From positions 27,644,822 through 27,708,821 of the forward strand of contig NC_134101.1 of NCBI RefSeq assembly GCF_000715075.1: 64,000 bases of DNA. The letters run 5' to 3'. The notes under the pieces were generated by a model. That model saw only the letters and a program-made list of their open reading frames with translations. It ran no database searches and was not told where the DNA came from. The position numbers and the translations under genes are program-made. The DNA comes from Nicotiana tabacum (lineage: Eukaryota; Streptophyta; Magnoliopsida; Solanales; Solanaceae). Positions within the stretch are counted from its first letter, which is position 1; every line of letters starts with the position of its first letter. Positions 11,862-23,482 of this stretch are shown in pieces.

Positions 11862-12269
11862 AATCGGTTTCCAGACATTGATTTGACATATGATGTGCTG
11901 GAGAGTGATAATGTGAGGGCTGGAGACAATGTAAGTGTGCAGGTAACCCTTGAGCGAGATATTAAGGGTAGAACAGAGGTTGGGCCTGTTTTTGCACCCA
12001 GATATCCTAAAGCCAAGGAAGAAGGATGGTGGCTTGTTATCGGCGAAACAAAGAGCAACCAATTACTGGCCATTAAGAGAGTTACGTCCCTCCAAAGGAA
12101 GTGTAGTGTCAAGCTGGAGTTTACTGCGCCTGCAGATGCTGGAACGAGGACCTACACACTCTATTTTGTCTGCGACTCTTATTTTCTGGCCTGTGATCAG
12201 GAATATAGTTTTACTCTTGACGTTAAAGAAGCAATGGCTGAAGATGACAATGGTAGGAGATTGATGTAG

Positions 12270-12980
12270 CGTTTCTTTTCTTTTTTTGAGAACATACTCT
12301 AAATGCTTAATTTATTACCATAGACAAGCTAGTGGCGATTAGTTATGTGGCTCTCTGTTTTAGATCCTTCTTTTTCGATCGAGACTAGATTTCAATGGCA
12401 ATTGTGCAGCTGCTTAATAGGTTTGGTAAATGGTTTGAAATGCTGGTGGGATGGCATATAATGTTTTATTTGATATCAGTATTGTTTTTCTCTCACTTAA
12501 GAGGTTTCTGATTCTGCCTTGTCCCTTCCCTGATTCTTGGCATTACGAATCTTGTTGGATTTGAAGGCTAAATGTCAAACTCGAAGTTTCGATCCCATTC
12601 AAAAGATTTTCCATCCACTGAGCAGTAATATGGATTTGATCTTGAACCTGAATAGATCTTGCTGTTTGATGTCTAATAGGGCGTATGTGAAGTTTAATTT
12701 TTTGCAGTTGAAAGATTGTCAATTGAAATGTTGTTTGTAAGAGTGGGAAGAAGGTTCAGTTGTCTCAACTTGCAAGCATTACTCATCTCATCAGAGATTG
12801 TGATAAAAGAATCTGTACATTAGATTATGTGTACATCATTTGTAAAAGATTCGTAAATTAATTAGTCAGTACGCTGCTAGAAACGGCATATTATAGTGGC
12901 TTTCTGCTAAAGATATGCTTAAATCAAAAGCAATTTCATTTCGCTTGTTTCACTGCTCCCTCTTTCATGAGCAAACATGC
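12270..12980. other. 3' flank of Brr2, no gene seen
   Basis: AT-rich and without recognisable coding capacity. It probably includes the 3' untranslated region. No poly-A tract or flanking direct repeat that would mark a retrocopy is evident. Confidence 0.4.
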
Positions 12981-13085
12981 AGAGGCAACAAACAACAACT
13001 ACAACAATAAACCGTGTAATCACAAATAGGGTTTGAGGAGGGTAATGTGTACGTCAAATTTTACCCCTATCTTATGACTGCAAAC
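12981..13085 (-). mobile_element. TS-type SINE fragment (3' part)
   Basis: On the minus strand the segment reads through 'aggggtaaaatttgacgtacacattaccct' (quoted in part) and 'cctcaaaccctatttgtg', then ends in a TTG-rich tail (ttgttgtagttgttg). This is the layout of the 3' half of the tobacco TS SINE, which ends in TTG repeats. The tRNA-like head is missing. Confidence 0.6.
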
Positions 13086-13449
13086 AGACATGTTTCGTAA
13101 TTAATAAAAAGATTCAATTAGCGGAGATTCTATGGACAACCATGGACTCTAAATCCCACGAAATTCTAAGCTACTAACCTTGAGATATGCTCCTAACCAT
13201 GGCTTAGAGAGCTACCAATATACTAATCAAAAGAAATGCCAAGAAGTCTAAACTAAAACATGAGAAAATGACATTGTATAACTGCTTTCAAAATAATAGC
13301 CGAAAATATATATTTTTGGTATAATTTTTACATTCTGCATGTTATATACAAAAATTATATAAATTTTATACACTTTTCGGCTGCCAAATGTAATAGTTTC
13401 TGGCCCACGCTAAAAGTGAAAAAGCCCTAAACTAAAGTGGCAAGATTGA

Positions 13450-13924
13450 GGTAAAAATAGCACGGGCTAGCAAGTTTTCGGACTGGTCATTCAAAAATAG
13501 CCAACGTTTGCAAAGTCATTGAAAAATAGCCACTATTTTGCTGCAACACGGAAAGTTCAAGCATAATATACTGGAGATCGGTGCACCTGTGTATGAACTT
13601 CCAGTATATTATGCTGGACCGGTATATTATACTGGAACTCCAGTATATTATGCTGCAAGTCCAGTATACTTATGTTGGAACTCCAGTATAATATGCTGGA
13701 GTTCCAGCATACTTATGCTGGAGTATTTTCCGGATTTTGAATAATGTTTTCGTTCAAATTTATTTTTACATGAAAAGTGACTAAATTTCGATTACTTTTG
13801 AAACTGCGGCTATTTTTGAATGATCACTTGTAAATTTGGCTATTTTTGAATTTCGATTACTTTTGAAACTGCGGCTATTTTTGAATGATCACTTGTAAAT
13901 CTGGCTATTTTTAAATTTCTCCCA
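13450..13924. mobile_element. Non-autonomous TIR element with ccagtata/tgctgga palindromes
   Basis: The arms share TCATTCAAAAATAGCC (13487-13502) and its inverse GGCTATTTTTGAATGA (13808-13823), inside longer imperfect inverted repeats of about 80-90 bp. The right arm is tandemly duplicated with a 65-bp period (second copy of the motif at 13873-13888). The core, about 13575-13725, is made of short repeats of 'actccagtatattatgctgg' in alternating orientation. No transposase. A related left arm lies at 36982-37080. Confidence 0.6.
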
Positions 13925-14131
13925 AGATAAAAGCTTAATGTTTGAGTTTCATTCAAGTAGAAGGACTGAGGAACGTAATGTAAATTGAAAGGGTCGAAGA
14001 ATTTTTTTTTTTTAAAAAAAAACTAAGGACTTTAAAGGTTAAATGTCTTGGGAATTATAGTGTGGACAAACAGTTCAATTTGTGTTAATTGGAAAAGAAA
14101 AAAAAGGCCTGATAAGGCATTAATGGAACTT

Positions 14132-14285
14132 TTGGGAACTTCTCAAGACTCAAACTGGTCAGATAGGTGCTTATCAAATTGAAATGACAACTCGGTACTG
14201 TAATTGAATTAGTCTAACGGTTGCAGTTTTAAATTACACTGTTTATATTAGGTGCAATCTGTTTGAGTCTTTGAGAAGTTCCCAA
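14132..14285. mobile_element. Small MITE, 154 bp, 25-bp terminal inverted repeats
   Basis: The left end TTGGGAACTTCTCAAGACTC and the right end GAGTCTTTGAGAAGTTCCCAA are inverted copies differing by one inserted base. No coding sequence. I could not see a clear target-site duplication, so the superfamily is unassigned. Confidence 0.6.
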
Positions 14286-14364
14286 TAAAAAACAAGAAGA
14301 AAATGATTACTTTTATAAATATACAGTAAATGACACAATTTCTTCGCGCCCAATTAAAGGCAGA

Positions 14365-14872
14365 TGTCACGGGGCCGATTTTTCAAAAGCAGCGTGGGAC
14401 AACCCTATAAGCAAAAACGCTCCTTAAGGCTTCAGTCCTAAATAGAACAAACAGCATAATCGTGCTGAAGCAATGACAAACACACGAAACAAGTAAGAAA
14501 ACACCGAAAGAAAGAGACCAAGATATGGGAGGCATATGCCCTTTTCTGTTGTATTTATCAATACGAAGTTGCTTACAAAGAATGAGCCTAATAACTATTT
14601 ATAGAAATCAAAAGGGTTGTACAAGGGGAGTGGTTGGCAGGGTTGGCAAGGCTGGCAAGCAGCCTGGTGCATTCCAGCCTGGTAAAAATGGCAAGTTGCC
14701 TGGTGCATTCCAACCTAGCAAAGCTGGAAAGGCAGCCTAGAGGGATCCTGCTGTCAACCATGGCCGAGAATGTCAAAGATGCTCTTCCACTTTCGGCTGC
14801 TTGTCCCTTGGTCTGCTGACTTTCGGCCAAATGTGCCTTTTGATGGCATCCAATGATTTTCGTGAGGGCCTA
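14365..14872 (-). repeat. E1 3' LTR
   Basis: About 508 bp, similar to 31491-31953. The plus-left end is TGTCACGGGG, so the LTR ends in CA on its own strand. The inner end is degraded (TA where the other LTR has CA). It holds an extra tandem stretch of 'gcctggtgcattcca' units (14640-14735) missing from the 5' LTR, which accounts for most of the length difference. Confidence 0.85.
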
Positions 14873-16427
14873 AGTATTTTCCCATTGATGGCTGTCCAAG
14901 ACTTGAGCTCAGGTAAGCCTCGCCGTCACTGGAATTGCGGAAAACTAATAGGTGTGACGGCGGGGCGGTGCACTCTCCCCTACTTGATATGCAGACAATC
15001 CTGGTGCCGCACAACTGAAGATAATTGTGGACTTGTTCTCTGAACTGCCATAAATTTTCGTATTTCTCCCATGATGCTTCCTCTGGCAAAGTTCCTTTCC
15101 AGTGGACAAGGAGTTCTGCGCTCGAATTGCCCCATCCTTTCCCACGGACCAATTGATGGTCTATGATAGCCTCTACTTGCTTGTCTGTTGTTGGTGGAGT
15201 AATAAAAATTTGACTACGGCTGGACTGCGCCCGATCCTTGTCTTCCACGTCTTCAAAATATGGTTTCAGTTGGCTAGCGTGGAAGACGGGATAGATTTTT
15301 AGATGACGCGGCAGGTCCAGTCGCTAAGAGATTATACCCACCTTGGCAACAATCTCGAATGGGCCTTCGTATCGGCGAGTCAGGCTATGACCGATGCCTC
15401 ACAGTGATTTGAACTGTCGTGGAATCAATTTCACCATGACCTTGTCTCCAATCCTATAGTTGACTCGACGACGTTTTCGATTCGCAAATTTCTTCATTTT
15501 ACAGGCGGCTTTGTTAAGATACGACCTTGCTAGGTCGGCTTGTTCCTCCCAAGTTTTGGCCATGTGATAAGCGCCCGAATTCTTCAATCCGACTTTGACG
15601 GGCAATGATTGTGGGGTGTTGGGCTATTACCGAGTTGCAATCTCAAAGGGACTCCCTCGGTTGCTTCGCTCCATTGCAAATTATAAGAGAATTGGGCTAT
15701 ATCAAGTAGTTTAGCTCAATCCCTTTGGTTGGTGCTGACGTAGTGCCGTAAGTATCACTCTATGAGAGCGTTAATCCTCTATGTTTGTCCATCCATTTGA
15801 GGATGAAAACTTGTTGAGAAGTGCAACTCGGATCCTAACAAGCTAAATAGCTCCTTCTAGAATGCGCTAGTAAATCGAGGGTCTCAATCACTAATGATCT
15901 GCTTCGGCACACCCCAATGTTTTACGACGTCCCTCAATAATAGACGCGCTACCTCTTTAGCCTTGCAACTGGCCGTGGTAGCCAAAAAGATTGCATACTT
16001 GGTGAATCTTTCGACAACCACCATGATGGTGTCTAACCCTTCTGAATTTGGAAGACATGTAATGAAGTCCATGGTGATGTTATCCCATGGCTTCTCCGCA
16101 ACAGGCAGCGACTCAAGTAAACCCCAGGGAGTTTAGATTCCACCTTGTCTTGTTGACAAACTAGATAGGTGCGCACATACACCTCAATGTCTTCCCGCAT
16201 TCGAGGCCAGTAGTAAGACGGCTCAATCATGGCTAATATGCGTTTTTGTCCTGGATGGTCTGTCCAGGCAATGTCATGACCCTCTTTTAGCAGCGTACGC
16301 CTGAGATTTGCCCACTTGGGCACGTACACCCTTTTGCCAGTGGTGCATAGGAGACCATCTTCCTCCCAAAATTTTTGAGTCTTGCCTTGACTGGCTAGAG
16401 CAAGAAGTTGCTTTGCTATAGGGTCAT
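14873..16427 (-). pseudogene. E1 integrase and chromodomain remnants
   Basis: Minus-strand pieces in order: an integrase zinc-finger stretch with YYWPRMREDIEVYV (its first Cys is Tyr) near 16150-16330; the start of the catalytic core with MDFITCLPNSEGLDT and HWGVPKQIISD (15884-16072); a C-terminal integrase piece with RVNYRIGDKVMVKL (15399-15605); and a chromodomain-like end, HWKGTLPEEASWEKYENL, near 15000-15110. The pieces lie in different frames or are split by stops. E2 truncates the pol frame at 16427. Confidence 0.8.
16423..16427. repeat. Target-site duplication of E2 (left copy)
   Basis: GTCAT lies immediately before the E2 5' LTR (TGTGGTGACCC). The same GTCAT follows the 3' LTR at 28157-28161. 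It shows that E2 entered E1 as an intact two-LTR insertion. Confidence 0.9.
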
Positions 16428-19400
16428 TGTGGTGACCCAAAATGTCATCTTTAAATTTAATAATTAATTTTATATTTTAAAACCTCGAAAAGCACTATTT
16501 ATCATTCCTCGACTTGCGTGCGCAGTCCGTAAAATTTTTCGAAAAGTTTTCAGGTAAAAAATGAATTAAAATGTGAATTAGAGCTTTAAAACTCAACTGA
16601 GTTGACTTTGGTCAACATTCTGAGCAAACGGACTCGGATCAGTATTTTGATAGTTTCGGTAGGTCCGTATCGTGATTTGGGACTTAGGCGTATGTCCGGA
16701 ATCAAATTCCGAGGTCCCTAACCCGAGATATAGAATTTTGATGAAAAATTAAAAGTTTAAGTTCAAATAGTGATCGGATGTCAAATTATGTGCAAATGAC
16801 CCCGGAATAGAATTTTGATGACTCCAACAACTCCGTATGGTGATTTTGGACTTAGGAGTATGGTCGGAATTTTATTTGGAAGTTCATGGTGAAATTAGGC
16901 TTGAAATGCCAAAAGTTAAATTTTTGGGAAGTTTGACCGGGGGGTTGAATTTTTGATATCGAGGTCGGAATCCGATTCTGAAAATTGAAATAGGTTTGTT
17001 ATGTCATTTATGACTTGTGTAAAAAATTTGAAGTCATTCCGAATTGATTTGATGTGTTTCGGCACAAGATATAGAATTTAAAAGTTCAAAGTTCATAGAT
17101 TTTGATTTGAGGTGCGATTCGTCGTTTTGATATTGTTTGATGTGGTTTGAAGCCTCGACTAAGTTCGTATTATATTTTGGGACATGTTGGAATAATTGGT
17201 TAAGGTCCCGAGGGTCTCGGGTGAATTTCGGAAGGTAAACGGAATGGATTTCGGACAAAGAGGGTTGCTGGAAATTTGAAGAAATTTTGCTAGAAATTTC
17301 TGGTGAGTGAAGCCAATTTTGGAAGCTTATATCTCGTAATTTATAAGGAATCCAAAAAGTTTCAAAATATAAAAGTTGTAGCAGTTTGATTCTCGTTTCC
17401 AGAAAGTTAAACCATTCATTATTTGGATATTTGTAAAGAAAGGTATGATGGATTGAATGAAGGCTAGTAGAGCAGTTTCGCCAGAAATTCTGATGCGTAG
17501 AGCCGAATTTGGAAGCTTATATCTTGCAATACATAAGGAAGAGGAAAATTTGCAAAACATAACAGTTGTAGTCGTTTGATTTTAGTTTCCAGAAGGTTAA
17601 ACCATTCATTAGTTGGACATTCGTACAGAAAGTTATGATGGATTGAATGAAGGCTGGTAGAGCAGTTTTGCCAGAAATTCTGATGCATGGAACCGAATTT
17701 GAAAGCTTATATGTCGCAATTCATAAGGAATTGGAAAATTTGCAAAATATAAAAGTTGTAGTTGTTTGATTCTAGTTTTCAGAAAGTTAAACCATTTATC
17801 ATTTGAACATTTGTACATAAAGTTATGATTGATTGAAGGAAGGCTGGTAGAGCAGTTTCTGGTGGAATTTTAGTAACGGAAAATGGACTTTTAGTGACAG
17901 ATGGACAGAAACTTAAGGACCAAAAATGGTCATTTCCTTCATTTCGTTTTAGATTTTTGGAGCACGGTTCTTGGGTGATTTTTGGGCGATTTTTACGAGA
18001 AAATATTGGGTAAGTATTCCTTATCCTATATTGTTTATATTTTATGATTCCATACCCATTTACATCATGAATCCGGAAATTTATGGAAGAAAAATCAAGA
18101 TTTTTGCAAAATCTTCCAAAAACAAAAATTTAAGATTTGGAGATCGAGTTGTTGTCGAAATTTGATATAATTGGTATGGGTGGACTCGTAATTGAATGGG
18201 TTATCGGATTTTGTAAGTTTCACCGGATTTCGAGATGTGGGTCCCACAGGCAAATTTTGAGCTAATTTGGCATTTTATTGAAAAATATAATATTTTCTTA
18301 TGAAATTGATTACTATAATTTTTGTTGACTGTATCGAATTAATTATGACTAGATATGAGTCGATCGGAATCGGAAAATCGAGAAAAAAGTATAATACTTG
18401 GTTAAATTTGAGCAAGTCGAGGTAAGTGACTTGTCTAACCTTGTGTGGGAGGAATTCCCCTAGGATTGATAATTATAATGTGTAAAAAGTCGTGTACACG
18501 AGGTGACGAGTGTGTACACGGGCTAAATGTGAAAGATTATGTTTTAAATTGTTTAGATCACTGTTGCGCATTAATTAAATTATTTTATTTTTTTATATTC
18601 TTCATTATTGATATAATGTTTATATTTTCAAATTTGCTTGACCTTTTCCTACTAACTATTTTATCTATTTAGTTGGAACTTGGTTTCTTTTATTCTGTGC
18701 ATTATTTGAAGGTTGATTTTTTTTAAATTAAATATTATTAATATGAAGTATTTGACATTTTTAAACTTGATATTGAAGCAACGTATTAAAGATTTTGAAA
18801 TATTATTTTTCTGAATTATTTACTTCTGAATATTTTTGTAAGATTTTCGTACTCACTGTGATAGAGCAGTGAGCTCTTTATTGTGGAAATATAATATTGT
18901 TGAATTATTTTGACATGAGCCGTGAGCTCTTTATTGTGGAAAAATATTATTGTTGAATTATTTTGACATGAGCCGTGAGCTCTTTATTATGGAAAAATAT
19001 TATTGATAATTTATTTTGGCATGAGCCGTGAGCTCTTTATTTTGGAACAATATTGTTGATGAGTTATTTTGGCAAGTTAAATTATTTGAGCACCTGAGGT
19101 GCAAATTGTGATATATTGTGATATTGATACGCATGCGGTGGTATAAGGTCTGGGTATTGAAACGCATGCGGTGAGATAAGGGTGGCTTGATACGCGTGGC
19201 TAGTAGGGGGAACTACTAGAAGTCATGCAGTGTGATAAGGATGGCTAAAATGCGGGATGCTATTTCGGAAAAAATATTTTCTTTAAAATAAATTGTGAAG
19301 GCTCCCGCGATGAGATAAGAAAATGAGATATTGTGAATTTGTTTATGATTTGGGACTACGAGGCGGTACCTCGGGAGTGCCCTTGTTGATATTGATTTAT

Positions 19401-20028
19401 GGCCGCAGTTGCCTTTGATTATTGTGCGATTTTCTTAAAGTTGAAAAGAATTCTGTTTTGTTTCCACGAGGTATTTATTTGCCATTATTTGATGTAATTA
19501 AATGTGACATACTACTTGATTCATTTCCATTGTCATTTTATCTTATAATATTATTTAAATATTTTACCATGCCATTATTTATTCTCCAGTAGGGCCTGAC
19601 CTGACCTCGTCACTACTCTACCGAGGTTAGGCTTGGCACTTACTGGGTACCGCTATGGTGTACTCATACTACGCTTCTGCACATCTTTTTGTGCAGATCT
19701 AGGTACATCTTATCAGACCACGTATCAGTAAACTAGATGTACGAGGAGACTTCGAGGTATATCTGCCAATGCCCGCAGACTCCGGAGTCCCCTTCTATTC
19801 TTGTTATGTTGCTTCCTTATTTTCTTTAGACTCTGTTATATAGAGACATCGAGGATAAATTCTTAGAAGCTTGTGACTTATTTCTACCGGGTTTTGGGAG
19901 TTGAAATTGTTTGAATTGTAGTTTAATTATTTCAGATATTTATTATTATTCCGCATTGATAGGCTTACCTAGTCTTAGAGACTAGGTGCCATCACGACAT
20001 CCTACGGAGGGAATTTGGGGTCGTGACA
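16428..20028 (+). repeat. E2 5' LTR (3.6 kb)
   Basis: Starts TGTGGTGACCCAAAATG and ends GGTCGTGACA. Contains a tandem block of about 175-bp units (17300-17870, about three units sharing 'ggaagcttatat' and 'ccagaa.gttaaaccattca') and a second block of about 55-bp units (18850-19070, four units with 'gagccgtgagctcttta'). Confidence 0.9.
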
Positions 20029-20031
20029 AGT

Positions 20032-20043
20032 TGGTATCAGAGC
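20032..20043 (+). other. E2 primer-binding site
   Basis: TGGTATCAGAGC, three bases after the LTR end, is complementary to the 3' end of initiator tRNA-Met, the usual primer of plant Ty3/gypsy chromoviruses. Confidence 0.9.
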
Positions 20044-20192
20044 ACTAGGTTCATAGGTGTCATGAGTCACAAGCAGGTTTAGTAGAGTCTTGCAGATCGG
20101 TACGGAGACGTCTGTACTTATCTTCGAGAGGCTATGGAACTGTTAGGAAATATTCACTTCTTTGACTCCTTATCGTGCGGCATTGATTTAGC

Positions 20193-21776
20193 TTGAAACA
20201 TATATCTTATATTCCTTTGTATCCACTCGTGTATGACATTGCACACTCGGTATCAGTTGTGCGTCGACGGTTCGTGATGCCGTATATGGACTACGAGGGA
20301 GCCAGAGATGCTCAAACATTGCCTCAACGTGTGGTTCCGACTGAAGATGCAGGCGTTTTGAGAGATCACCTAGTGAATCATGTGGGGGGTGCAACGGACT
20401 TTGGCATCTAGTTGATTTATACAAGCTGTGAAGGTTATTATTGTGGATCATCGAACGTTGTGACCTATGACTTCGTGCCGAGTAGGGGGAGTCCACTATC
20501 AATGGGTGGATTGCGGGGTCATGAGTTATATTAGTTTTGGCCTTAAATGTATATATGTGGTACTGTAAGGTTCCCTAAAATTTACACATGTTTAAGGCCT
20601 GAGATTTTGTGGAGGATAAGGTTGGTATTTGCGTTATAGAAACAACTCTAAATTACATAAGGTCTACTCAGCGTGGACATTACGGTTGCGGATTTTGGGG
20701 TGCTTCTGATGAAGTACAGTTGTTGACGAGATTCTGGTCTATGTGGTTCGTGCCAAGATTTGTCTGTATGGAGCTCTACTTTTGTGATCGTTGTGTATAA
20801 ATAGGGGTAAGAGTTACCCCAAAGAAGAATCAAAGAGTAAGTTAAGAAATGGGTCAGCTCAACAGTGTTGAGTTAGCATAACAAAAGAAGAAATTTACCT
20901 TGGGAGAGATAATTCTCCACCGGTGTTCATGGCAAGACTATGAAGAGGGCAGACCTGCCAATGCAACACCGCCCACTTGGCTCAGCTCTCAGAAACGCTT
21001 TTGAAAGAGTTTGTTTTCCGGACTCTCCGTAATGCATGGCGCATAGGGTTTGAACGGTTGCGTCAGGTCACCATTGATGGTGTCAGAATATGCCATCAAG
21101 TTCAATAAGTTAGCACGTCATACTCCTACTTTGCTTCCTACAGCTAGAGGGCGAGTCCACAGACTCGTTAAAGGACTCAATTATGATCGTAAAATTTTCT
21201 ACGACTCGGGAGCTACAAGCCGATACTTAATTTCTGCTAGTTGTATAAATTGCCAAGATATTAGAATGTGTTCGGGGTAAGGAAAAAAGGAAACTAAGGA
21301 GACCAAGACGTCTCGAGGTTCCGGGGGATTGCGTGGATTCTACTCTGCAAGTATAAATTATTATGGAGGGGGCTCGGGCAGTCGGCCAGCCCAGCCCACA
21401 CATCAGATTACTCGGGGTGCTCTAGTAAGTTCTTTTAATGCACCACCGATATGAGTTCCTACAATGGTTATTACAGTTATTTGGCACAGACTCAATATGA
21501 GCAGCCTAACCCGCAAAGGGGTTGTTATGAATACGGTGATACTAGGCACATCATGAGAAAATTGTCCCAAACTTGGGAGAGACTTATTTCATCAAAGCAC
21601 TCAGGCTACGTGCCCCATTGCAGTTACTACACCACCCACACGACCAGTTAGGGGTGGAGGACAGACGGGTAAAAGGCGTCCTAGAGGTGGAGACCCAACC
21701 GTTAATATATTTGTTTTACGGTATGGCGGAGGTCGCTACATCAGATTGTGTCGTTACAGGTACGACCTTAATTTAA
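20193..21776 (+). pseudogene. E2 gag/protease remnants
   Basis: Short broken plus-strand pieces. Near 21050-21210 there is gag-like coding for EYAIKFNKLARHTPTLLP and VHRLVKGLNYD. Near 21510-21560 a degenerate zinc knuckle, GCYEYGDTRHIMRKL, has Tyr where the second Cys should be. There is no continuous gag frame. Order and wording fit a Tekay-type gag. The protease cannot be placed confidently. Confidence 0.65.
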
Positions 21777-22580
21777 TATAAAGGAATAATTTTCTTAACT
21801 TGATTCGATTCTCAATATCAAAACGAGTCCTCATATTGTGCTCCACTTATGAGTGAGCTTCATAATTCTATAATCTACTTATGTATTTTCTCCATGTTGG
21901 GAGATTTTATGGAGATAACTATGCCTATGATTCTTGGTCACTAATAAGAGCTGCGAGGCTAAATGTGGCTTTCTGTTACTCATTTCGGTAAATTTTGATG
22001 TAAATTCTGAATAATTAATTGCAAATTGTGAATTATATGCCCTACCAGTGTGGGGTTCATTATGTGTTGTGATTTGGTGTAACCGAAATTATTTAAAAGG
22101 AGAAAATTGAAATTTTCAATTGGCACGATGTGCATATTGCTTGTGATTCAGAACTGAGGACGAGATCCTCACATTTTTATATAAATTGATATGTTTAAAC
22201 CGAGCTACGAGCTGCGGTGGAAGTTACATAAGGACGAGATCCTTGTGAGGAAAATTCTTGTGTTTAAGTTCTCCCTTGTGAAATTAAATTTGTACTATAG
22301 TACTAATAGGGAGTCATGCCTGTTAGGCTTATTTGAATTTTTTTTATGAAATTCTCTGTGCATAGTTGTCAAATTCGTGTTGTAATTATTAATTTTTAAC
22401 CTACGAGGTAGGTGCCCGCCTGGGTGGCGTTAAATATGACTCATTAAACGGATAAATAATTATGAGGTCTTCATGCCACGTATCTAGTTATCAGTATTGT
22501 GAAGGTTTGCAACGAGATTTTTGTTAACATGAGGTTAAATGACGATTCTGTAATTGATTATGAACAACTATTAAGACCAA
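21777..22580. other. E2 non-coding segment where reverse transcriptase should be
   Basis: This stretch separates the gag remnants from RNase H but holds no RT motifs in any frame. It is AT-rich with short repeats such as 'gacgagatcct' (22152 and 22223). Either RT was deleted and unrelated sequence captured, or this is a rearranged non-autonomous derivative. Confidence 0.6.
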
Positions 22581-22584
22581 ATTG

Positions 22585-23482
22585 ATCCAAGAGGGTGCCC
22601 CATTTACAGGGTCAGACGAGTGTGAGTTGAGCTTTCAGAAGCTCAAGATCACTTTGACTCCGACACAAGCGTTGGTATTACTTACATGTTCAAGGTCTTA
22701 TACTGTGTATTATGATGTGTCGCGTATTGGTCTCGGCGTGATGTTGATGCGAGACGGTAGGGTGATTGCCTACGCGTCCAGACAGTTAAAGGTATATGAG
22801 AAAAAAAATTTGGTCCACGGCCTTGAGTTAGCAGCTATTGTTCGTTCCTTGAATAATTTGGCGGCATTATTTGTACGGTGTCCATTGTGAGGTCTACACC
22901 GATCACCGAAGTCTACAACATCTGTTTAAACAGAAGGATCTTAATTTGCGGCAGCGGAGATGGTTGGAGTTGCTTAAGGATTATGATATCACCATTCTCT
23001 ATCATCCTGGGAAGGCCAATGTAGTGGCCGATGCCTTGAGTCGTAAGGCGGATAGTTTGGGCAGCTTAGCATATTTTCCGGTAGCAGAGAGGCCTTTGGC
23101 CTTGGATATTCAGGCCTTGGCCAACCAGTTTGTAAGATTGGATGTTTCCGAGCCGAGTCGAGTTTTGGCTTGTGTGGTTTCTCAGTCTTCTCTTTATGAT
23201 CATATCAGGGAGCGTCAATATGATGACCCCCATTTGCTTGTCCTTAATGATACAATTCAACACGGTGATGCCAAAGAAGTCGCAATTGGAGATGACGGTG
23301 TATTATGGATGCAGGGCAGGCTATGTGTGCCTAATGTAGATGGTTTTCGTGAATTGATTCTCCAGGAGGCTCACAGTTTGCGGTACTCCATACATCCGGG
23401 TGCTGCGAAGATGAAAAAAGACATAGTGGAGTATGTAGCTCGGTGTCTAAATTGTCAACAAGTGAAATATGAGCATCAATGA
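22585..23482 (+). pseudogene. E2 RNase H and integrase zinc-finger remnants
   Basis: The RT connection and RNase H region shows VMLMRDGRVIAYASRQLK and, in another frame from 22871, [20 protein letters not shown] and [11 protein letters not shown]. An integrase zinc finger follows ([26 protein letters not shown]). A frameshift near 22880 splits the two halves and a TGA ends the second at 23480-23482. No upstream RT palm. Confidence 0.8.

Larger units (their letters stand above)
5739..12269 (+). pseudogene. BRR2: U5 snRNP helicase Brr2 (DExH12-like), full length but with one in-frame TGA
   Basis: Brr2 is the Ski2-like ATPase of the U5 snRNP that unwinds U4/U6 to activate the spliceosome in the nucleus. 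One continuous intron-free frame of 2177 codons (plant Brr2 is about 2170 residues) runs from the ATG at 5739 (MADSGGGAEAHARLKQYEYR) to a TAG at 12267-12269. Visible parts: an acidic patch near residues 204-227; cassette 1 with Walker A APTGAGKT (514-521), DEIH (627-630), SATLPNYED and motif [11 protein letters not shown] (863-871); Sec63 unit 1; cassette 2 with APTGSGKT (1356-1363), DELH (1462-1465) and QMMGRASRP; Sec63 unit 2. The frame is broken once: codon 829 (8223-8225) is TGA where the family has Trp in [12 protein letters not shown] 48-bp in-frame tandem duplication sits in Sec63 unit 2. An upstream ATG at 5727 is in frame, but 5739 matches the family start. Either a recent pseudogene or a sequence error; all other motifs look sound. 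Confidence 0.85.

Noticed and set aside
5739..12269. Brr2 as a processed retrocopy because it has no introns
   Set aside because: No poly-A tract or flanking direct repeats were seen and a TATA-like promoter is present; plant BRR2 coding regions may themselves be intron-poor, so absence of introns alone is weak evidence.
16033..16440. Host gene encoding a zinc-finger protein
   Set aside because: The HHCC-like pattern and neighbours identify it as the integrase zinc finger of E1.
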